Shown here: positions 37,124 through 46,293 of the stretch, one piece after another
Layout of the letters: every line of letters starts with the position of its first letter
Numbering within the stretch: the first letter of the stretch is position 1
Translations under genes and position numbers: made by a program
Assembly (NCBI GenBank): GCA_945873855.1
Contig: CAMCEN010000003.1
Coordinates: forward strand, 81,992 to 145,991
Direction: 5' to 3'
DNA from: an uncultured Campylobacter sp.
Lineage (GTDB): Bacteria; Campylobacterota; Campylobacteria; Campylobacterales; Campylobacteraceae
Length of the DNA: 64,000 nt
The notes under the pieces: model-generated
Told to the model about the DNA's origin: nothing
Databases searched by the model: none
Seen by the model: the letters and a program-made list of their open reading frames with translations, nothing else

Positions 37124-39142
37124 ATGAAAGTTTTGATTGAATTAGGTGTTGAAGAACTGCCTGCGTGGCCGTTTTTACGGGAGTTTGATAATATTTTACC
37201 AAAGTGGGACGCAGCACTAGCTAAGCATAATTTCAAAGCTGATTTTAAGCTTGATTATACCCCAAGACGCATCGTGCTAAGTGGAGAACTAGCAGAGTTT
37301 GCCCCTGATAAAGAAGTAGAAAACATAGGCGCACCAAAAAATGTAGCCCTTGATAGTGATGGCAAATGGAGCAAAGCAGCCCTTGCCTTTGCTAGTAAAT
37401 GTGGTATTAGCGAGAGCGAACTAGCTTTTAAAGAAATAAAAGGCAAAGAAGTACTATATCACAAAAGCATAGCAAAGGGCGTTAGCCTAAAAAGCGTGCT
37501 TGCTAGCATTATAGAGGATTTTGCACTTTCACTTAGCTTTGGTAAGACTATGCGCTGGGGCGATAAGGACTGCGCTTTTATCCGTCCACTGCGAAATTTA
37601 GTAGTGCTGCTTGATGATGAGTTACTAGAGTGCGAGCTTTTTGGGGTTTGCTCAAATAAAGCTACTTTTGTTCACAGAGATTTTGGCTATGATAAAGTGA
37701 GCTTTGATACAGCAGCGCAGTATTTTGAAGTGCTAGAAAAAAATGCTGTGATTTTAAGCAGTGAAGAGAGAAAATCTAGAATTCTAGCGCAATTTGACGA
37801 GCTAGAAAAACAAAGTGGGCTAAAAATAGAGCGTGATGCTGAGCTGCTAGCTGAGGTCGTAGCGATCACTGAGTATCCAAACGCTCATTTAGGAAGCTTT
37901 GATAAAGAGTTTTTAGAAGTACCAAAAGAAGTAATTATTACTTCAATGAAAGAAAATCAAAGGTATTTTGCCCTATTAAATAATGATGGTAGCCTAGCAA
38001 ACCGCTTTGTAGTAGTGGCAAACTCTACTTCAAAAGACAGCGCGCTAATTGTAGCTGGTAATGAAAAAGTATTGCGTGCAAGACTTAGCGATGCGCAGTT
38101 TTTTTGGCATAGTGATCTAAAAAATCCATTTAACGCCGAGAAGCTAAAAAATATAACCTACTTAGCAGGTCTAGGCTCAGTGTATGATAAAGAGCTTAGA
38201 GAGTGCGAAATAAGCGCAGTTCTAGCTGATATTTACAGCAGTGAGCTAAAGGCTCTTGGTGCTAGCAAGGAGCTTTTAAAAGAAGCTATTATGCTCTCAA
38301 AAGCTGATCTTGCTACTGCTATGGTATATGAGTTTACCGACCTTCAAGGCATCATGGGTGGATACTACGCAAAGCATGCTGGCAAAAATGAGTTAATTTG
38401 TAAAGCAATCACAGAGCAATACCTGCCAAATAGCGATGAGAGCGAGCTTCCTAGCAATGCTTTTAGCTCTGTTGTGGCAATGAGTGCCAAGCTTGATGCG
38501 CTTTTAGCTCTATTTAGTATAAATAAAATCCCAAGTGGTACAAAAGATCCGTATGCGTTGCGCCGTGCGGCTTTGGGTGTTATTAAAATTGCTTTAAAAC
38601 TTGGTGTGAACTTTGATATAAAAGAGCTTTTGGCAGCTTTAAGCAAAAATTATAAAAGCTTTGAGCTAGAGGCACTTTATGATTTCATCCTTGATAGACT
38701 TTATGCGCTTTATGAGATAAATCCTTCTATCATAAAAGCTTGTATAAACGCTGGTGTAAGTGACCTAGTCCAGCTTGATGCAAATATCCGTGCGCTTGAT
38801 ATAATCGTGCGTGCTGATGGTTTTGAGGTCTGGTTTGATACCTTTAAGAGACTTGCAAATATCCTAAAAGAGGCTAAAATCGGCTCAGTGGATGAGAGCT
38901 TGCTAGAAAATGAGAGCGAAAAAGCGCTTTACTCTGCGTTTAGAGCTTGTAAGCTAGATTTTTCAAAGCCTAGCGAGTATTTAAACGAGCTTTTTGGCTT
39001 AAAAGGCTATATTGATAGCTTCTTTGATAGAGTGATGATAAATGACCCTGATGAGCGCAAAAAGGCAAACCGCATTGCGTTAATTGGCGGTATTTATGAG
39101 GCTTTTATCAAAATCGCTGATATAAAAGAAATCTCTGCGTAA
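37124..39142 (+). CDS. glyS: Glycine--tRNA ligase beta subunit
   Basis: Beta subunit of the heterotetrameric bacterial glycyl-tRNA synthetase, which binds tRNA-Gly. Begins L-I-E-L-G-V-E-E-L-P-A, typical of the family; T-P-R-R-I, M-R-W-G near 145 and D-P-Y-A-L-R-R-A-A near 470 are present, with a C-terminal DALR-type anticodon domain. 672 residues. ATG 37124 replaces an upstream in-frame start at 37070. The alpha subunit is not in the window. TCTAGAATTCTAG is read as S-R-I-L-A. Confidence 0.96.
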   Translation: MKVLIELGVEELPAWPFLREFDNILPKWDAALAKHNFKADFKLDYTPRRIVLSGELAEFAPDKEVENIGAPKNVALDSDGKWSKAALAFASKCGISESELAFKEIKGKEVLYHKSIAKGVSLKSVLASIIEDFALSLSFGKTMRWGDKDCAFIRPLRNLVVLLDDELLECELFGVCSNKATFVHRDFGYDKVSFDTAAQYFEVLEKNAVILSSEERKSRILAQFDELEKQSGLKIERDAELLAEVVAITEYPNAHLGSFDKEFLEVPKEVIITSMKENQRYFALLNNDGSLANRFVVVANSTSKDSALIVAGNEKVLRARLSDAQFFWHSDLKNPFNAEKLKNITYLAGLGSVYDKELRECEISAVLADIYSSELKALGASKELLKEAIMLSKADLATAMVYEFTDLQGIMGGYYAKHAGKNELICKAITEQYLPNSDESELPSNAFSSVVAMSAKLDALLALFSINKIPSGTKDPYALRRAALGVIKIALKLGVNFDIKELLAALSKNYKSFELEALYDFILDRLYALYEINPSIIKACINAGVSDLVQLDANIRALDIIVRADGFEVWFDTFKRLANILKEAKIGSVDESLLENESEKALYSAFRACKLDFSKPSEYLNELFGLKGYIDSFFDRVMINDPDERKKANRIALIGGIYEAFIKIADIKEISA

Positions 39143-39151
39143 ATTACACCT

Positions 39152-39213
39152 AGGAATTCTAGAATTCCTAAGAATTGTTATGAAATTTCACCTAGGAATT
39201 CTAGAATTCCTAG
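39152..39213. repeat. Two exact palindromes downstream of glyS
   Basis: CCTAGGAATTCTAGAATTCCTA occurs twice (cores 39154-39167 and 39196-39209), both preceded by TTTCACC or TTACACC, making a 42-bp direct repeat. An AT-rich stretch with several GTGAAA words follows to 39330. Confidence 0.9.
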
Positions 39214-39330
39214 GTCAAATTTTATTAAAATTGCCAAATCCTGTGAAAATATGTGAAAAAATCATTAATTTTTTCATAAATTCCGTTAATAAATCCGTGA
39301 AATTTTATAGAAATTTAAACATAAATAAGC

Positions 39331-39336
39331 TAAAAT
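39331..39336 (+). promoter_or_regulatory. Promoter -10 (TAAAAT) for the chaperone-ftsA-ftsZ operon
   Basis: ATAAATAAGC-TAAAAT precedes the three-gene cell-division operon by 31 nt. Confidence 0.5.
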
Positions 39337-39366
39337 CTCCGCTCTAAATTAAAAGGATTGCTTATT

Positions 39367-40821
39367 ATGATAACTTGGATGCAAAAGCACAAGAAGTATC
39401 TTGTCATTACTATTTGGGTAAGCACGATAGCTTTTGTGGGTGCTGGTTTTGTGGGCTGGGGAGCGTATGATTTTAACAAATCTCGTGCCACATCAGTAGC
39501 AAAAGTAGGAGATATAGATATCACCATGCAAAAGTTTCAAAGCGGATATTCTAGGCTTTATAGCTTTTATGCAAATAATCTTGGCAGAGATATAAGCGAT
39601 GAAGAAGCCCAGCAATTGGGGCTAAAAGAAGCTGCTTTAAATAGCCTTATTCAAGAAAGTCTTTTGCTAAATTATGCTAGCGAGCTTGGACTTAGCGCAA
39701 ATGATGATGAAGTCATAGCTGAGCTAGTAGCTACACCTAGCTTTCAAATAAATGGTGCTTTTGATGTTAAACAATATGAAAGTGTGCTAAAATCACTTCG
39801 CACAACACCTAGCGCATATGAAGCCGAGCTAAAAGACAAGCTTATTTTATCTAAGCTTTTTAGAGCATTTAACCTTAGCGCAAATGAGATTGATACCGAG
39901 CTAATAGCCGCTAATGCCTTATTAAATGATGAAATATCAGCAAAAATCATCACGGCATCTGTGATAGAAGTAAGCGAAGATGAACTAAAAGCAAACTGGG
40001 AGAAAAGCAAGGATTTATATCTTACTAGCCAAAAATACGAGCTTTTAAGCTACTTTATCCCAGCTAGCAAAGAAAATGCTAGTGATGAAAAACTAAAAGC
40101 CTTTTATGAAGAAAATCGTGGCGATTATAGAGATGGCGAAGATAAAATAATGAGCTTTGAGGATGCAAAACCTGCTCTTATAGCTGACTTTGCCCTAAAA
40201 AATGCTAAACGAGCTGCCCTTGAAGAATATGTAAAAATCAAAAAAGGCGAGAGTAACGCAACTGCAAGTACTCTACTAATCTCAAATGAAGATAGCAAAA
40301 ATCTAAATATAGATGAGATAAAAAAAGCTAAAATCGGCGAGGTGCTAAAACCTATGGAGAGTGATGGCGGCTTTATGGTAGTAAAAGTTCAAAATATCAT
40401 AAAACCACAGCCAAAAAGCTATGAAGAAGCAAAAGAGCAAGTAAAAGCCTCGGTCATGGCAAACAAAACCAAAAAAGCCCTAGAAGAAAGCGCAAAAACA
40501 GCTCTAAATAACAAAGCTAACTTTAATCTAAGCGCAAAAGTATCAAAAAGCGATACTGAGATTTTAGGACTTAGCGCAGAAAATAGCGTAGCTCTTATAA
40601 ATAAAATTTTCTCAAATAACGCAAAAGATGGCTATATCGTCTTTAATGATATGGCGGTAGCTTATGAAATAAAAAAGCAAAATTTGCTTGATGTTGAGAA
40701 ATTTAACACCTTTAAAATCGCTTTTAGTTCAAATGCTGCGGCTTTAAAAAACTCTCAGCTAGAAAATGGCTTATTAAGCTCTCTTGCTAAGAGATATAAA
40801 ATTGAAAAGTATTATAAATAG
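39367..40821 (+). CDS. Membrane-anchored SurA/PpiD-like periplasmic chaperone
   Basis: 484-residue protein with one N-terminal membrane helix (residues 12-33) followed by a SurA_N/PpiD-type helical domain (about 40-200) and a coiled, charged C-terminal part; the parvulin domain is not obvious. Position before ftsA matches C. jejuni Cj0694, a periplasmic folding factor. ATG 39367 lies 10 nt after AAAAGGA; a TTG at 39358 is too close to it. Many helices are Lys/Glu-rich. Enzymatic activity is uncertain. Confidence 0.82.
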   Translation: MITWMQKHKKYLVITIWVSTIAFVGAGFVGWGAYDFNKSRATSVAKVGDIDITMQKFQSGYSRLYSFYANNLGRDISDEEAQQLGLKEAALNSLIQESLLLNYASELGLSANDDEVIAELVATPSFQINGAFDVKQYESVLKSLRTTPSAYEAELKDKLILSKLFRAFNLSANEIDTELIAANALLNDEISAKIITASVIEVSEDELKANWEKSKDLYLTSQKYELLSYFIPASKENASDEKLKAFYEENRGDYRDGEDKIMSFEDAKPALIADFALKNAKRAALEEYVKIKKGESNATASTLLISNEDSKNLNIDEIKKAKIGEVLKPMESDGGFMVVKVQNIIKPQPKSYEEAKEQVKASVMANKTKKALEESAKTALNNKANFNLSAKVSKSDTEILGLSAENSVALINKIFSNNAKDGYIVFNDMAVAYEIKKQNLLDVEKFNTFKIAFSSNAAALKNSQLENGLLSSLAKRYKIEKYYK

Positions 40822-40832
40822 AAAGGCAAATA

Positions 40833-42209
40833 GTGTCAGCTAAAATCTTAGGTATAGATATCGGCTCTACAAAGATATGCGCAGCAATGGCAGAGCTAAA
40901 TGCCAGCAACGAAGTATCTATTATAGCAGTAAGTTGTGCTGAGTCAAAAGGTATCAAAAAAGGCGAAATCAAAAACATAGAGCTAGCTGCAAGCTCTATC
41001 CAAACAGCGGTAAATGATGTACTTCGCATCGCTGGGACAAACTATAATAAAGTAATAGTATCTATTAACGGCAAATCAAAAAACCTTGATAGCAAGGGTA
41101 TGGTAAATATACCAAACAAAGATGTAACCATAAGCCAGATTGAAAGGCTAATGCAAGATTTGTGCTATAGAGCAAAGATAGAATATGAGTATGAAGCGAT
41201 TCATGTGCTGCCTTATAACTTTAAGCTTGATGATCAAGATAATATCGAAGACCCGCTTGGTATGAGTGGTTCTCGCCTTGAAGTAGAAGCGCAGATAATC
41301 ACAGTTCAAAGAGCAGCTGTAGTAAATCTGCGCAAAGCTATAGAAAAAGCAGGGCTAAGGGCTGATAATATCGTGCTTTGCGGCTATGCTAGCTCTATTG
41401 CTACTTTAAATGAGGATGAAAAACAACTTGGAGCTGCACTTATTGATATAGGTGGTGCTACTTGTAATATGGTAATCCACGCAGGAAACTCTATCCGCTA
41501 TAGTGATTTTTTGGGAGTGGGGTCTACGCTTATTACCACTGATCTCTCAGCCGCACTTCACACGCCAATTGCTAAGGCTGAGGAAGTAAAGATAAAATAC
41601 GGCTCACTTCGCTCTAGGGTAGAGGGGCAAATAGACCTGCCTGATATCGGTGATGAGAATGCTAGTAGATCTGTATCTGTATCTATAGTCCAAGATGTCA
41701 TCATGGCAAGAGTAGATGAGACTATGAGAATACTAGCTGAGATGCTTGGTAGCTCAAACTACAGACATCTTATCAGCGCAGGTGTGGTGCTAACTGGCGG
41801 TATGACAAAGATTGAGGGGCTTAGAGAAATCGCAACTCTTATCTTTGATCGCTTACCAGTTCGCATAGCTCGTCCTAGTGATATAGAAGGGCTTGATGAT
41901 AGATTTAAAGAGCCCATGTATTCTTGTGCTATTGGTCTTTGCTTGTATGGAGCAGGGCATTTTACGCCTTATGAGATAGATAGTGAGCGCAAGATGCGCT
42001 ACCATGGTGAGAGCGATGGTTTTGATGAAAATGGGCTTAGCCAGGGTGCCGAGTTTGCGGAGTTTGGTGATAATGAGCCGATGTTTGAAGAAACTGAGGT
42101 AAATGAGAGTTTGAATTTAAGAATAGAAAGCGAAGTGCCACAAAAAGTACAAAAAGCTAAAAATTATTGGACTGATAAAGTCATAAACAAAATTAAAAAT
42201 TTATTTTAA
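40833..42209 (+). CDS. ftsA: Cell division protein FtsA
   Basis: Actin-like ATPase that tethers FtsZ filaments to the membrane. Phosphate-1 motif G-I-D-I-G-S-T-K at residues 7-14, phosphate-2 L-I-D-I-G-G-A-T near 205, G-G-M-T near 325, and a C-terminal amphipathic helix Y-W-T-D-K-V-I-N-K-I-K-N-L-F. 458 residues. GTG start after GAAAGG. ftsZ begins 10 nt later. Confidence 0.96.
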   Translation: MSAKILGIDIGSTKICAAMAELNASNEVSIIAVSCAESKGIKKGEIKNIELAASSIQTAVNDVLRIAGTNYNKVIVSINGKSKNLDSKGMVNIPNKDVTISQIERLMQDLCYRAKIEYEYEAIHVLPYNFKLDDQDNIEDPLGMSGSRLEVEAQIITVQRAAVVNLRKAIEKAGLRADNIVLCGYASSIATLNEDEKQLGAALIDIGGATCNMVIHAGNSIRYSDFLGVGSTLITTDLSAALHTPIAKAEEVKIKYGSLRSRVEGQIDLPDIGDENASRSVSVSIVQDVIMARVDETMRILAEMLGSSNYRHLISAGVVLTGGMTKIEGLREIATLIFDRLPVRIARPSDIEGLDDRFKEPMYSCAIGLCLYGAGHFTPYEIDSERKMRYHGESDGFDENGLSQGAEFAEFGDNEPMFEETEVNESLNLRIESEVPQKVQKAKNYWTDKVINKIKNLF

Positions 42210-42219
42210 GGGGTGAAAA

Positions 42220-43371
42220 ATGGGTTTTACAATAGAAGAGGCCAAAAGATCTGCTTTTGAGGCAAAAATCAAGGTTATTGGCGTAGGCGGTGGCGGTGGA
42301 AATATGATAGACCATATCGTCCGTGAAGGTGCTATAGAAGAGCTAGAAAACTTAGAGCTAATCTCAGCAAATACTGATGCTCAAGCCTTGCTAAACTCAA
42401 AAGCACACACTACAATACAACTAGGCGAGCGCACATCAGGCGGTCTTGGTGCTGGAGCACGCCCTGAAATGGGTAAAAAATCAGCCGAAGAAAGCTATGA
42501 AGAAATCACAAAGGTTTTAGATGGAGCAAATCTAGTATTTATCTCAGCTGGCTTTGGTGGAGGCACTGGCACAGGTGCAGCACCAGTTATCGCAAAAGCT
42601 GCAAAAGAAGTAGGTGCTTTTACAATAGCTATAGTTACTACCCCTTTTAAAATAGAAATGAAAAAGCGCATGAACACAGCCTTAGAAGGCCTAAAAGAAC
42701 TTCGCAAAGAATGTGATAGCATCATCGTAATCCCAAATGAAAAGCTACGCAGTGTGGCTATGAAGGGTGCTGGCATAAAAGATGCCTTTAAAATCGTAGA
42801 TGAAGTGCTCAGTGATGCAGTTAGCGGAATGTGTGCTGTAATCCTAAAATCAGGCGAGAGTGATATAAACATAGACTTTAACGATGTTAAAACTGCTATG
42901 AGCCACCGTGGCAGTTCTTTGCTTTGTATGGGCAAGGCTAGTGGAGAGGGCTCAGCGCAAGAAGCTGTTAAAAACGCTACCCAGTCGCCTTTACTAGATG
43001 ATATAGAACTAAAAGGCGCAAGAGGTCTTATAGCAAACTTCAAAATGCATCCAAGCCATCCATTTGATGATGTTTATGAGGCAATGGAGTTCTTAAATGG
43101 TCTAATCGGCGATGATGGAGAAGATCCGGATGTATTCTTTGGTACTTGGACTGACTCAAAAATGCCAGAAGATGCTGTAGAGGTAACTATAATCGCAACT
43201 GGACTTGATGGAAAAGAAGAAAAACTTGACAAACCAGAACCACAAAAATTACAAAAAACAGGTACTGATGATTTGTTTTCAAGTTTTTATAGTACCTCAC
43301 CATCTCGCAAGGTAGATTTGGACAAAGTAGACCTTGACCAGCCAGCTTATATAAGACGCCAGCAAGACTAA
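42220..43371 (+). CDS. ftsZ: Cell division protein FtsZ
   Basis: Tubulin-like GTPase that forms the division ring. G-V-G-G-G-G-G-N near 24, N-T-D-A-Q, the tubulin signature G-G-G-T-G-T-G-A-A-P near 109, and T7 loop N-I-D-F-N-D-V near 215. The C-terminal tail ends P-A-Y-I-R-R, close to the conserved FtsA-binding peptide. 383 residues. AAGGGGTG precedes the ATG. Confidence 0.98.
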   Translation: MGFTIEEAKRSAFEAKIKVIGVGGGGGNMIDHIVREGAIEELENLELISANTDAQALLNSKAHTTIQLGERTSGGLGAGARPEMGKKSAEESYEEITKVLDGANLVFISAGFGGGTGTGAAPVIAKAAKEVGAFTIAIVTTPFKIEMKKRMNTALEGLKELRKECDSIIVIPNEKLRSVAMKGAGIKDAFKIVDEVLSDAVSGMCAVILKSGESDINIDFNDVKTAMSHRGSSLLCMGKASGEGSAQEAVKNATQSPLLDDIELKGARGLIANFKMHPSHPFDDVYEAMEFLNGLIGDDGEDPDVFFGTWTDSKMPEDAVEVTIIATGLDGKEEKLDKPEPQKLQKTGTDDLFSSFYSTSPSRKVDLDKVDLDQPAYIRRQQD

Positions 43372-43382
43372 GGCTTTTTAGA

Positions 43383-43436
43383 GAATTCTAGAATTCCCTA
43401 ACTCTAGAATTCCCTAAAAAAGTTTTAGCAATTCTA
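43383..43436. repeat. Palindrome cluster downstream of ftsZ
   Basis: One exact core (43383-43396) then two half copies (CTCTAGAATTCCCT, CAATTCTAGAG). Confidence 0.85.
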
Positions 43437-43465
43437 GAGTTATTTTAAGATATTTTGGGGATTTT

Positions 43466-43861
43466 ATGCGTGCTTTTATCTTTGCTTTGCCACTTGTGTT
43501 TAGTGCTTGTTATCTAAATGAGCGCGGAATTTCGAGCACTTATTATAATGATTGCAAAGCCTATTATGACGCAGCTGGAGTTTATCATGAGGGCTGTGAG
43601 CCAAATATAATTGAGTTTAGTGATGCTAAAAAGCTAGTAAATGCCAAAAAAACAGCAGCCCAGCAAGAACTAGAAAGGGCAAATCAAGAGCGTGCAAAAG
43701 ACGAGGCTGCAATAGACAAGCTTGAAGAAGACTTTGAAAAAGAAGAAGAGGAAGCAAGGAAAAGAGCCACAAAAACTGCTAAAGAAGTCACAAGAGCCGA
43801 AGAACTAGCAAATAAAAAAGAAGAGCAAAACAACCAAGAAACAAAGGATTTTGGCGAGTAA
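43466..43861 (+). CDS. Small coiled-coil lipoprotein, function unknown
   Basis: 131 residues. Signal segment 1-14 ends in L-V-F-S-A-C, giving Cys15. Four cysteines in the first 60 residues may form disulfides. Residues 62-130 are an almost pure charged coiled coil (K, E, A, R, Q). No family recognised. It sits before cmoB with a 23-nt gap and may be co-transcribed. Confidence 0.75.
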   Translation: MRAFIFALPLVFSACYLNERGISSTYYNDCKAYYDAAGVYHEGCEPNIIEFSDAKKLVNAKKTAAQQELERANQERAKDEAAIDKLEEDFEKEEEEARKRATKTAKEVTRAEELANKKEEQNNQETKDFGE

Positions 43862-43884
43862 AAATCTGCCAAAAAAGCAAAAAT

Positions 43885-44727
43885 ATGAACCACGACGAGC
43901 TAAAACTTCGCTTAGATGCTTTGGACTTTGAGTTAAAAAGTGCTAGTTTTGGTGATTGCGTGGAGCTAGATTTTGCTAGACTTAGTGATGAGAGCGAGAT
44001 TAAGAGCATTGCTAAGGCTCTTATTCCGTGGCGAAAGGGTCCTTTTAGGCTAGCAGAGCTTTTTATCGATAGTGAGTGGCGAAGTTTTGTGAAGTTTAAT
44101 GCTCTTTTGCCGTATTTTGAGGCAAACGGCAAGCGTATAGCTGATGTGGGCTGTAATAACGGCTATTATATGTTTCGCCTAAATGCTCTTGGCGCAAGGC
44201 AAATTGTGGGCTTTGATCCATCAGAGCTTTTTAGTTCGCAGTTTGCTTTTATAAATCATTTTTTAAAAACTAGCATTATCTTTGAGCGTTTGGGAGTGGA
44301 GGATTTGCCTGCTTATGCGGCGCAAAATGGAGCATTTGAGCTGATTTTTTGCCTAGGCGTGCTTTATCACAGAAGCGATCCGATTTCTGCCTTAAAGCAG
44401 CTAAAATCAGCCCTAGCCAAAAATGGCGAGCTTATACTTGATACGCTTATTATAGACAGAGACGATGAGCTAGTGCTAAGCCCTGCTAAAAGCTATGCTA
44501 AAATGAGCAATGCGTATTTTATCCCTAGCCTAAGGGCGCTTGAGGGCTGGGCGGCTAGGGCGAGGTTTAGTAGCTTTGAGCTGCTTTTTACTAGCGATAC
44601 AGACTTAAACGAACAGCGCAAAACAGAGTGGATAGGCGGACAGAGCTTAAATGATTTTTTGGGTAGCGATGGGCTTACCATAGAGGGCTATCCTGCGCCA
44701 AAAAGAGCATATATCAAACTAAAATAG
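43885..44727 (+). CDS. cmoB: tRNA U34 carboxymethyltransferase CmoB
   Basis: Transfers the carboxymethyl group of carboxy-SAM to 5-hydroxyuridine at wobble position 34. I-P-W-R-K-G-P-F near residue 48, SAM motif V-G-C-N-N-G-Y-Y near 88, G-F-D-P-S, L-G-V-L-Y-H-R near 158 and E-W-I-G-G-Q-S near 250 are all family marks. 280 residues, slightly shorter at the N-terminus than E. coli CmoB. CmoA is not in the window. Confidence 0.93.
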   Translation: MNHDELKLRLDALDFELKSASFGDCVELDFARLSDESEIKSIAKALIPWRKGPFRLAELFIDSEWRSFVKFNALLPYFEANGKRIADVGCNNGYYMFRLNALGARQIVGFDPSELFSSQFAFINHFLKTSIIFERLGVEDLPAYAAQNGAFELIFCLGVLYHRSDPISALKQLKSALAKNGELILDTLIIDRDDELVLSPAKSYAKMSNAYFIPSLRALEGWAARARFSSFELLFTSDTDLNEQRKTEWIGGQSLNDFLGSDGLTIEGYPAPKRAYIKLK

Positions 44728-44735
44728 GTAAGAAA

Positions 44736-45263
44736 ATGGCAGAGCAAATCCAAGAAGAACAAGAACCGCAAAATGTGATGGCTGACGAAGCCAAGGAGGA
44801 ACAAGAAGCCTATGAAGGCGATATGGGGATAAACTCCATCCTAGATGAGACTTTTGCTGGTATGGTAGTAGCTGCAAGAGAGGACTATGCTAAAACTCGT
44901 TTTAGAGTTACAAAAGATATGACTTATGACTCAGAGGGCTTGGCGTTTAATGGCTTTGTCTACACAGCAGCTAGCTGGGCGGCGCAAGTGGCTATAAACA
45001 AAGAATATCAAATCTCAGTAGCCTCAAAAGTCAATTTTCTAAGCCCTGTTAGAATCGGCGATTTTATAGATTTTGAGGCAAATGCATTTTTTAGCGAGAG
45101 CAAAAAGCAAGATGTGCGAGTGGTGGGCTCTGTAAATGAAGTGCGTGTGTTTGAGGGGACATTTTCAATAATCTTGCTTGAAGACCACATCCTTCGCATA
45201 CAAAAACGCCAGCTTGATAAACAAGCCAGAGAAAGCCGCGAGCTAAGAGCAAAACAAAAATAA
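44736..45263 (+). CDS. Cj0977-like hotdog-fold protein
   Basis: 175 residues. After an acidic Gln/Glu-rich N-terminus (1-30) the rest resembles a hotdog thioesterase-like fold: F-A-G-M-V, A-L-A-F-N-G-F region, F-L-S-P-V-R-I-G-D, and V-R-V-V-G-S-V-N-E-V. In C. jejuni the gene after cmoB, Cj0977, has this fold and is needed for host-cell invasion although it is not itself a motility gene. Identification combines position and fold; no catalytic residue is evident. Confidence 0.75.
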   Translation: MAEQIQEEQEPQNVMADEAKEEQEAYEGDMGINSILDETFAGMVVAAREDYAKTRFRVTKDMTYDSEGLAFNGFVYTAASWAAQVAINKEYQISVASKVNFLSPVRIGDFIDFEANAFFSESKKQDVRVVGSVNEVRVFEGTFSIILLEDHILRIQKRQLDKQARESRELRAKQK

Positions 45264-45271
45264 TAGCTTTT

Positions 45272-45393
45272 AGGGAATTCTAGAATTTGTTTTTGGGAAT
45301 TCTAAAATTTTTTATAGAATTCTAGAATTTGTTTTAGGGAATTTTAGAATTTTTTTAGGGAATTCTAGAGTAGGGAATTCTAGAATTTTTTTA
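45272..45393. repeat. Palindrome array downstream of Cj0977-like gene
   Basis: Six degenerate units TTAGGGAATTCTAGAATTTGTTTT, none exact. It lies where plus-strand and minus-strand genes converge. Confidence 0.85.
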
Positions 45394-45397
45394 GAGT

Positions 45398-45560
45398 TTT
45401 TACTCTCTTACTTTCTGGCAAGCTAGCACAAATCCTAGCTCGCAAGCTTTTTGATAATATTTTTTTGCTAAAACAGCATTTGATTTTTGGTTATTTTAGC
45501 AGCAAAAGCACAAGTCTCATCATCGCCACATTGGCAGATTTTCTCATATAGGGGGATTTT
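45398..45560 (-). pseudogene. Decayed copy of the 3' end of the Sel1-repeat gene
   Basis: On the minus strand the text reads Y-E-K-I-C-Q-C-G-D-D-E-T-C-A-F-A-A, then after a frameshift K-S-N-A-V-L-A-K-K-Y-Y-Q-K-A-C-E-L-G and L-A-C-Q-K-V. This matches the last 50 residues of the intact gene at 45692-46258 (Y-E-K-I-C-Q-S-G... K-S-N-A-T-L-S-Q-K-Y-Y-Q-K-A-C-E-L-G). So it is a partial tandem duplicate that has lost its start and frame. Confidence 0.8.
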
Positions 45561-45599
45561 GCCTTCTTAGAAGCTAGCCTTTTTGATGAGCTAAAAATA

Positions 45600-45680
45600 G
45601 CTAGGGAATTCTAGAATTCCCTAGCAAAAACTAGAATTCCTAAGCTAAATTCTAAAATTCCTAAGCTAAAATCTAGAATT
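45600..45680. repeat. Palindrome cluster between Sel1 remnant and intact Sel1 gene
   Basis: Exact core 45606-45619 and three half copies with AAGCTAAA spacers. Confidence 0.85.
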
Positions 45681-45691
45681 CCCTATAGCCT

Positions 45692-46258
45692 TTACTCGCT
45701 TACTTTTTCGCAAGCTAGCATTAAGCCCAGCTCACAGGCTTTTTGATAGTATTTTTGTGACAAAGTAGCGTTTGACTTTTTGTATATTTCGCCAGCGAAA
45801 GCGCAAGAATTCGCCTCGCCACTTTGGCATATTTTCTCATAGAGCCTTAGAGCTTTTTGGCTCTCGCCGTGGCTTCTTAGCAAAGTAGCTAGTTTGTAGC
45901 AAGCACCGATATGCTCGCCATCGCAGGCTTTTTGATATAGCAGGCTTGCCTTTTGATAGTCTTGCTCAAAAAAATCCCCAAGGCTAAAGCACGCACCAAA
46001 GACGCTTTTGGCACAAAGGCTATCAAGCATTTCATAAGCCTTTTTGCTATCTTTTGCCACGCCGTCTCCGTCCCTGTAAGCAAGAGCTAGAGCGTAGCAA
46101 GCGTATAAATCGCCCTTATTACAGCTCTTTTGGTAGAGCAAAAAAGCTTTTTTAAAATCTCTTTGTGCGTAGGCATTTTTTGCTAGTTCTAGCTCGTTTT
46201 GCCCAACGCATAGGCTAAAAAACACAAGCAAAAGAGCAAAAATTTTATTTATTTTCAT
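45692..46258 (-). CDS. Secreted Sel1-repeat (HcpA-like) protein
   Basis: 188 residues, signal peptide 1-19 (F-F-S-L-C-V-G-Q). Four or five Sel1/TPR-like units each carry a pair of Cys eight apart (C-N-K-G-D-L-Y-A-C, C-D-G-E-H-I-G-A-C, C-Q-S-G-E-A-N-S-C, C-E-L-G-L-M-L-A-C), the disulfide pattern of the Helicobacter Hcp family. Likely periplasmic or secreted; a penicillin-binding role was proposed for some relatives, but the true function is unknown. A broken copy lies downstream. Confidence 0.85.
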   Translation of the reverse strand: MKINKIFALLLVFFSLCVGQNELELAKNAYAQRDFKKAFLLYQKSCNKGDLYACYALALAYRDGDGVAKDSKKAYEMLDSLCAKSVFGACFSLGDFFEQDYQKASLLYQKACDGEHIGACYKLATLLRSHGESQKALRLYEKICQSGEANSCAFAGEIYKKSNATLSQKYYQKACELGLMLACEKVSE

Positions 46259-46293
46259 ATCTTTTAAAACCCAAAAAATCTAGAATTCCCATG

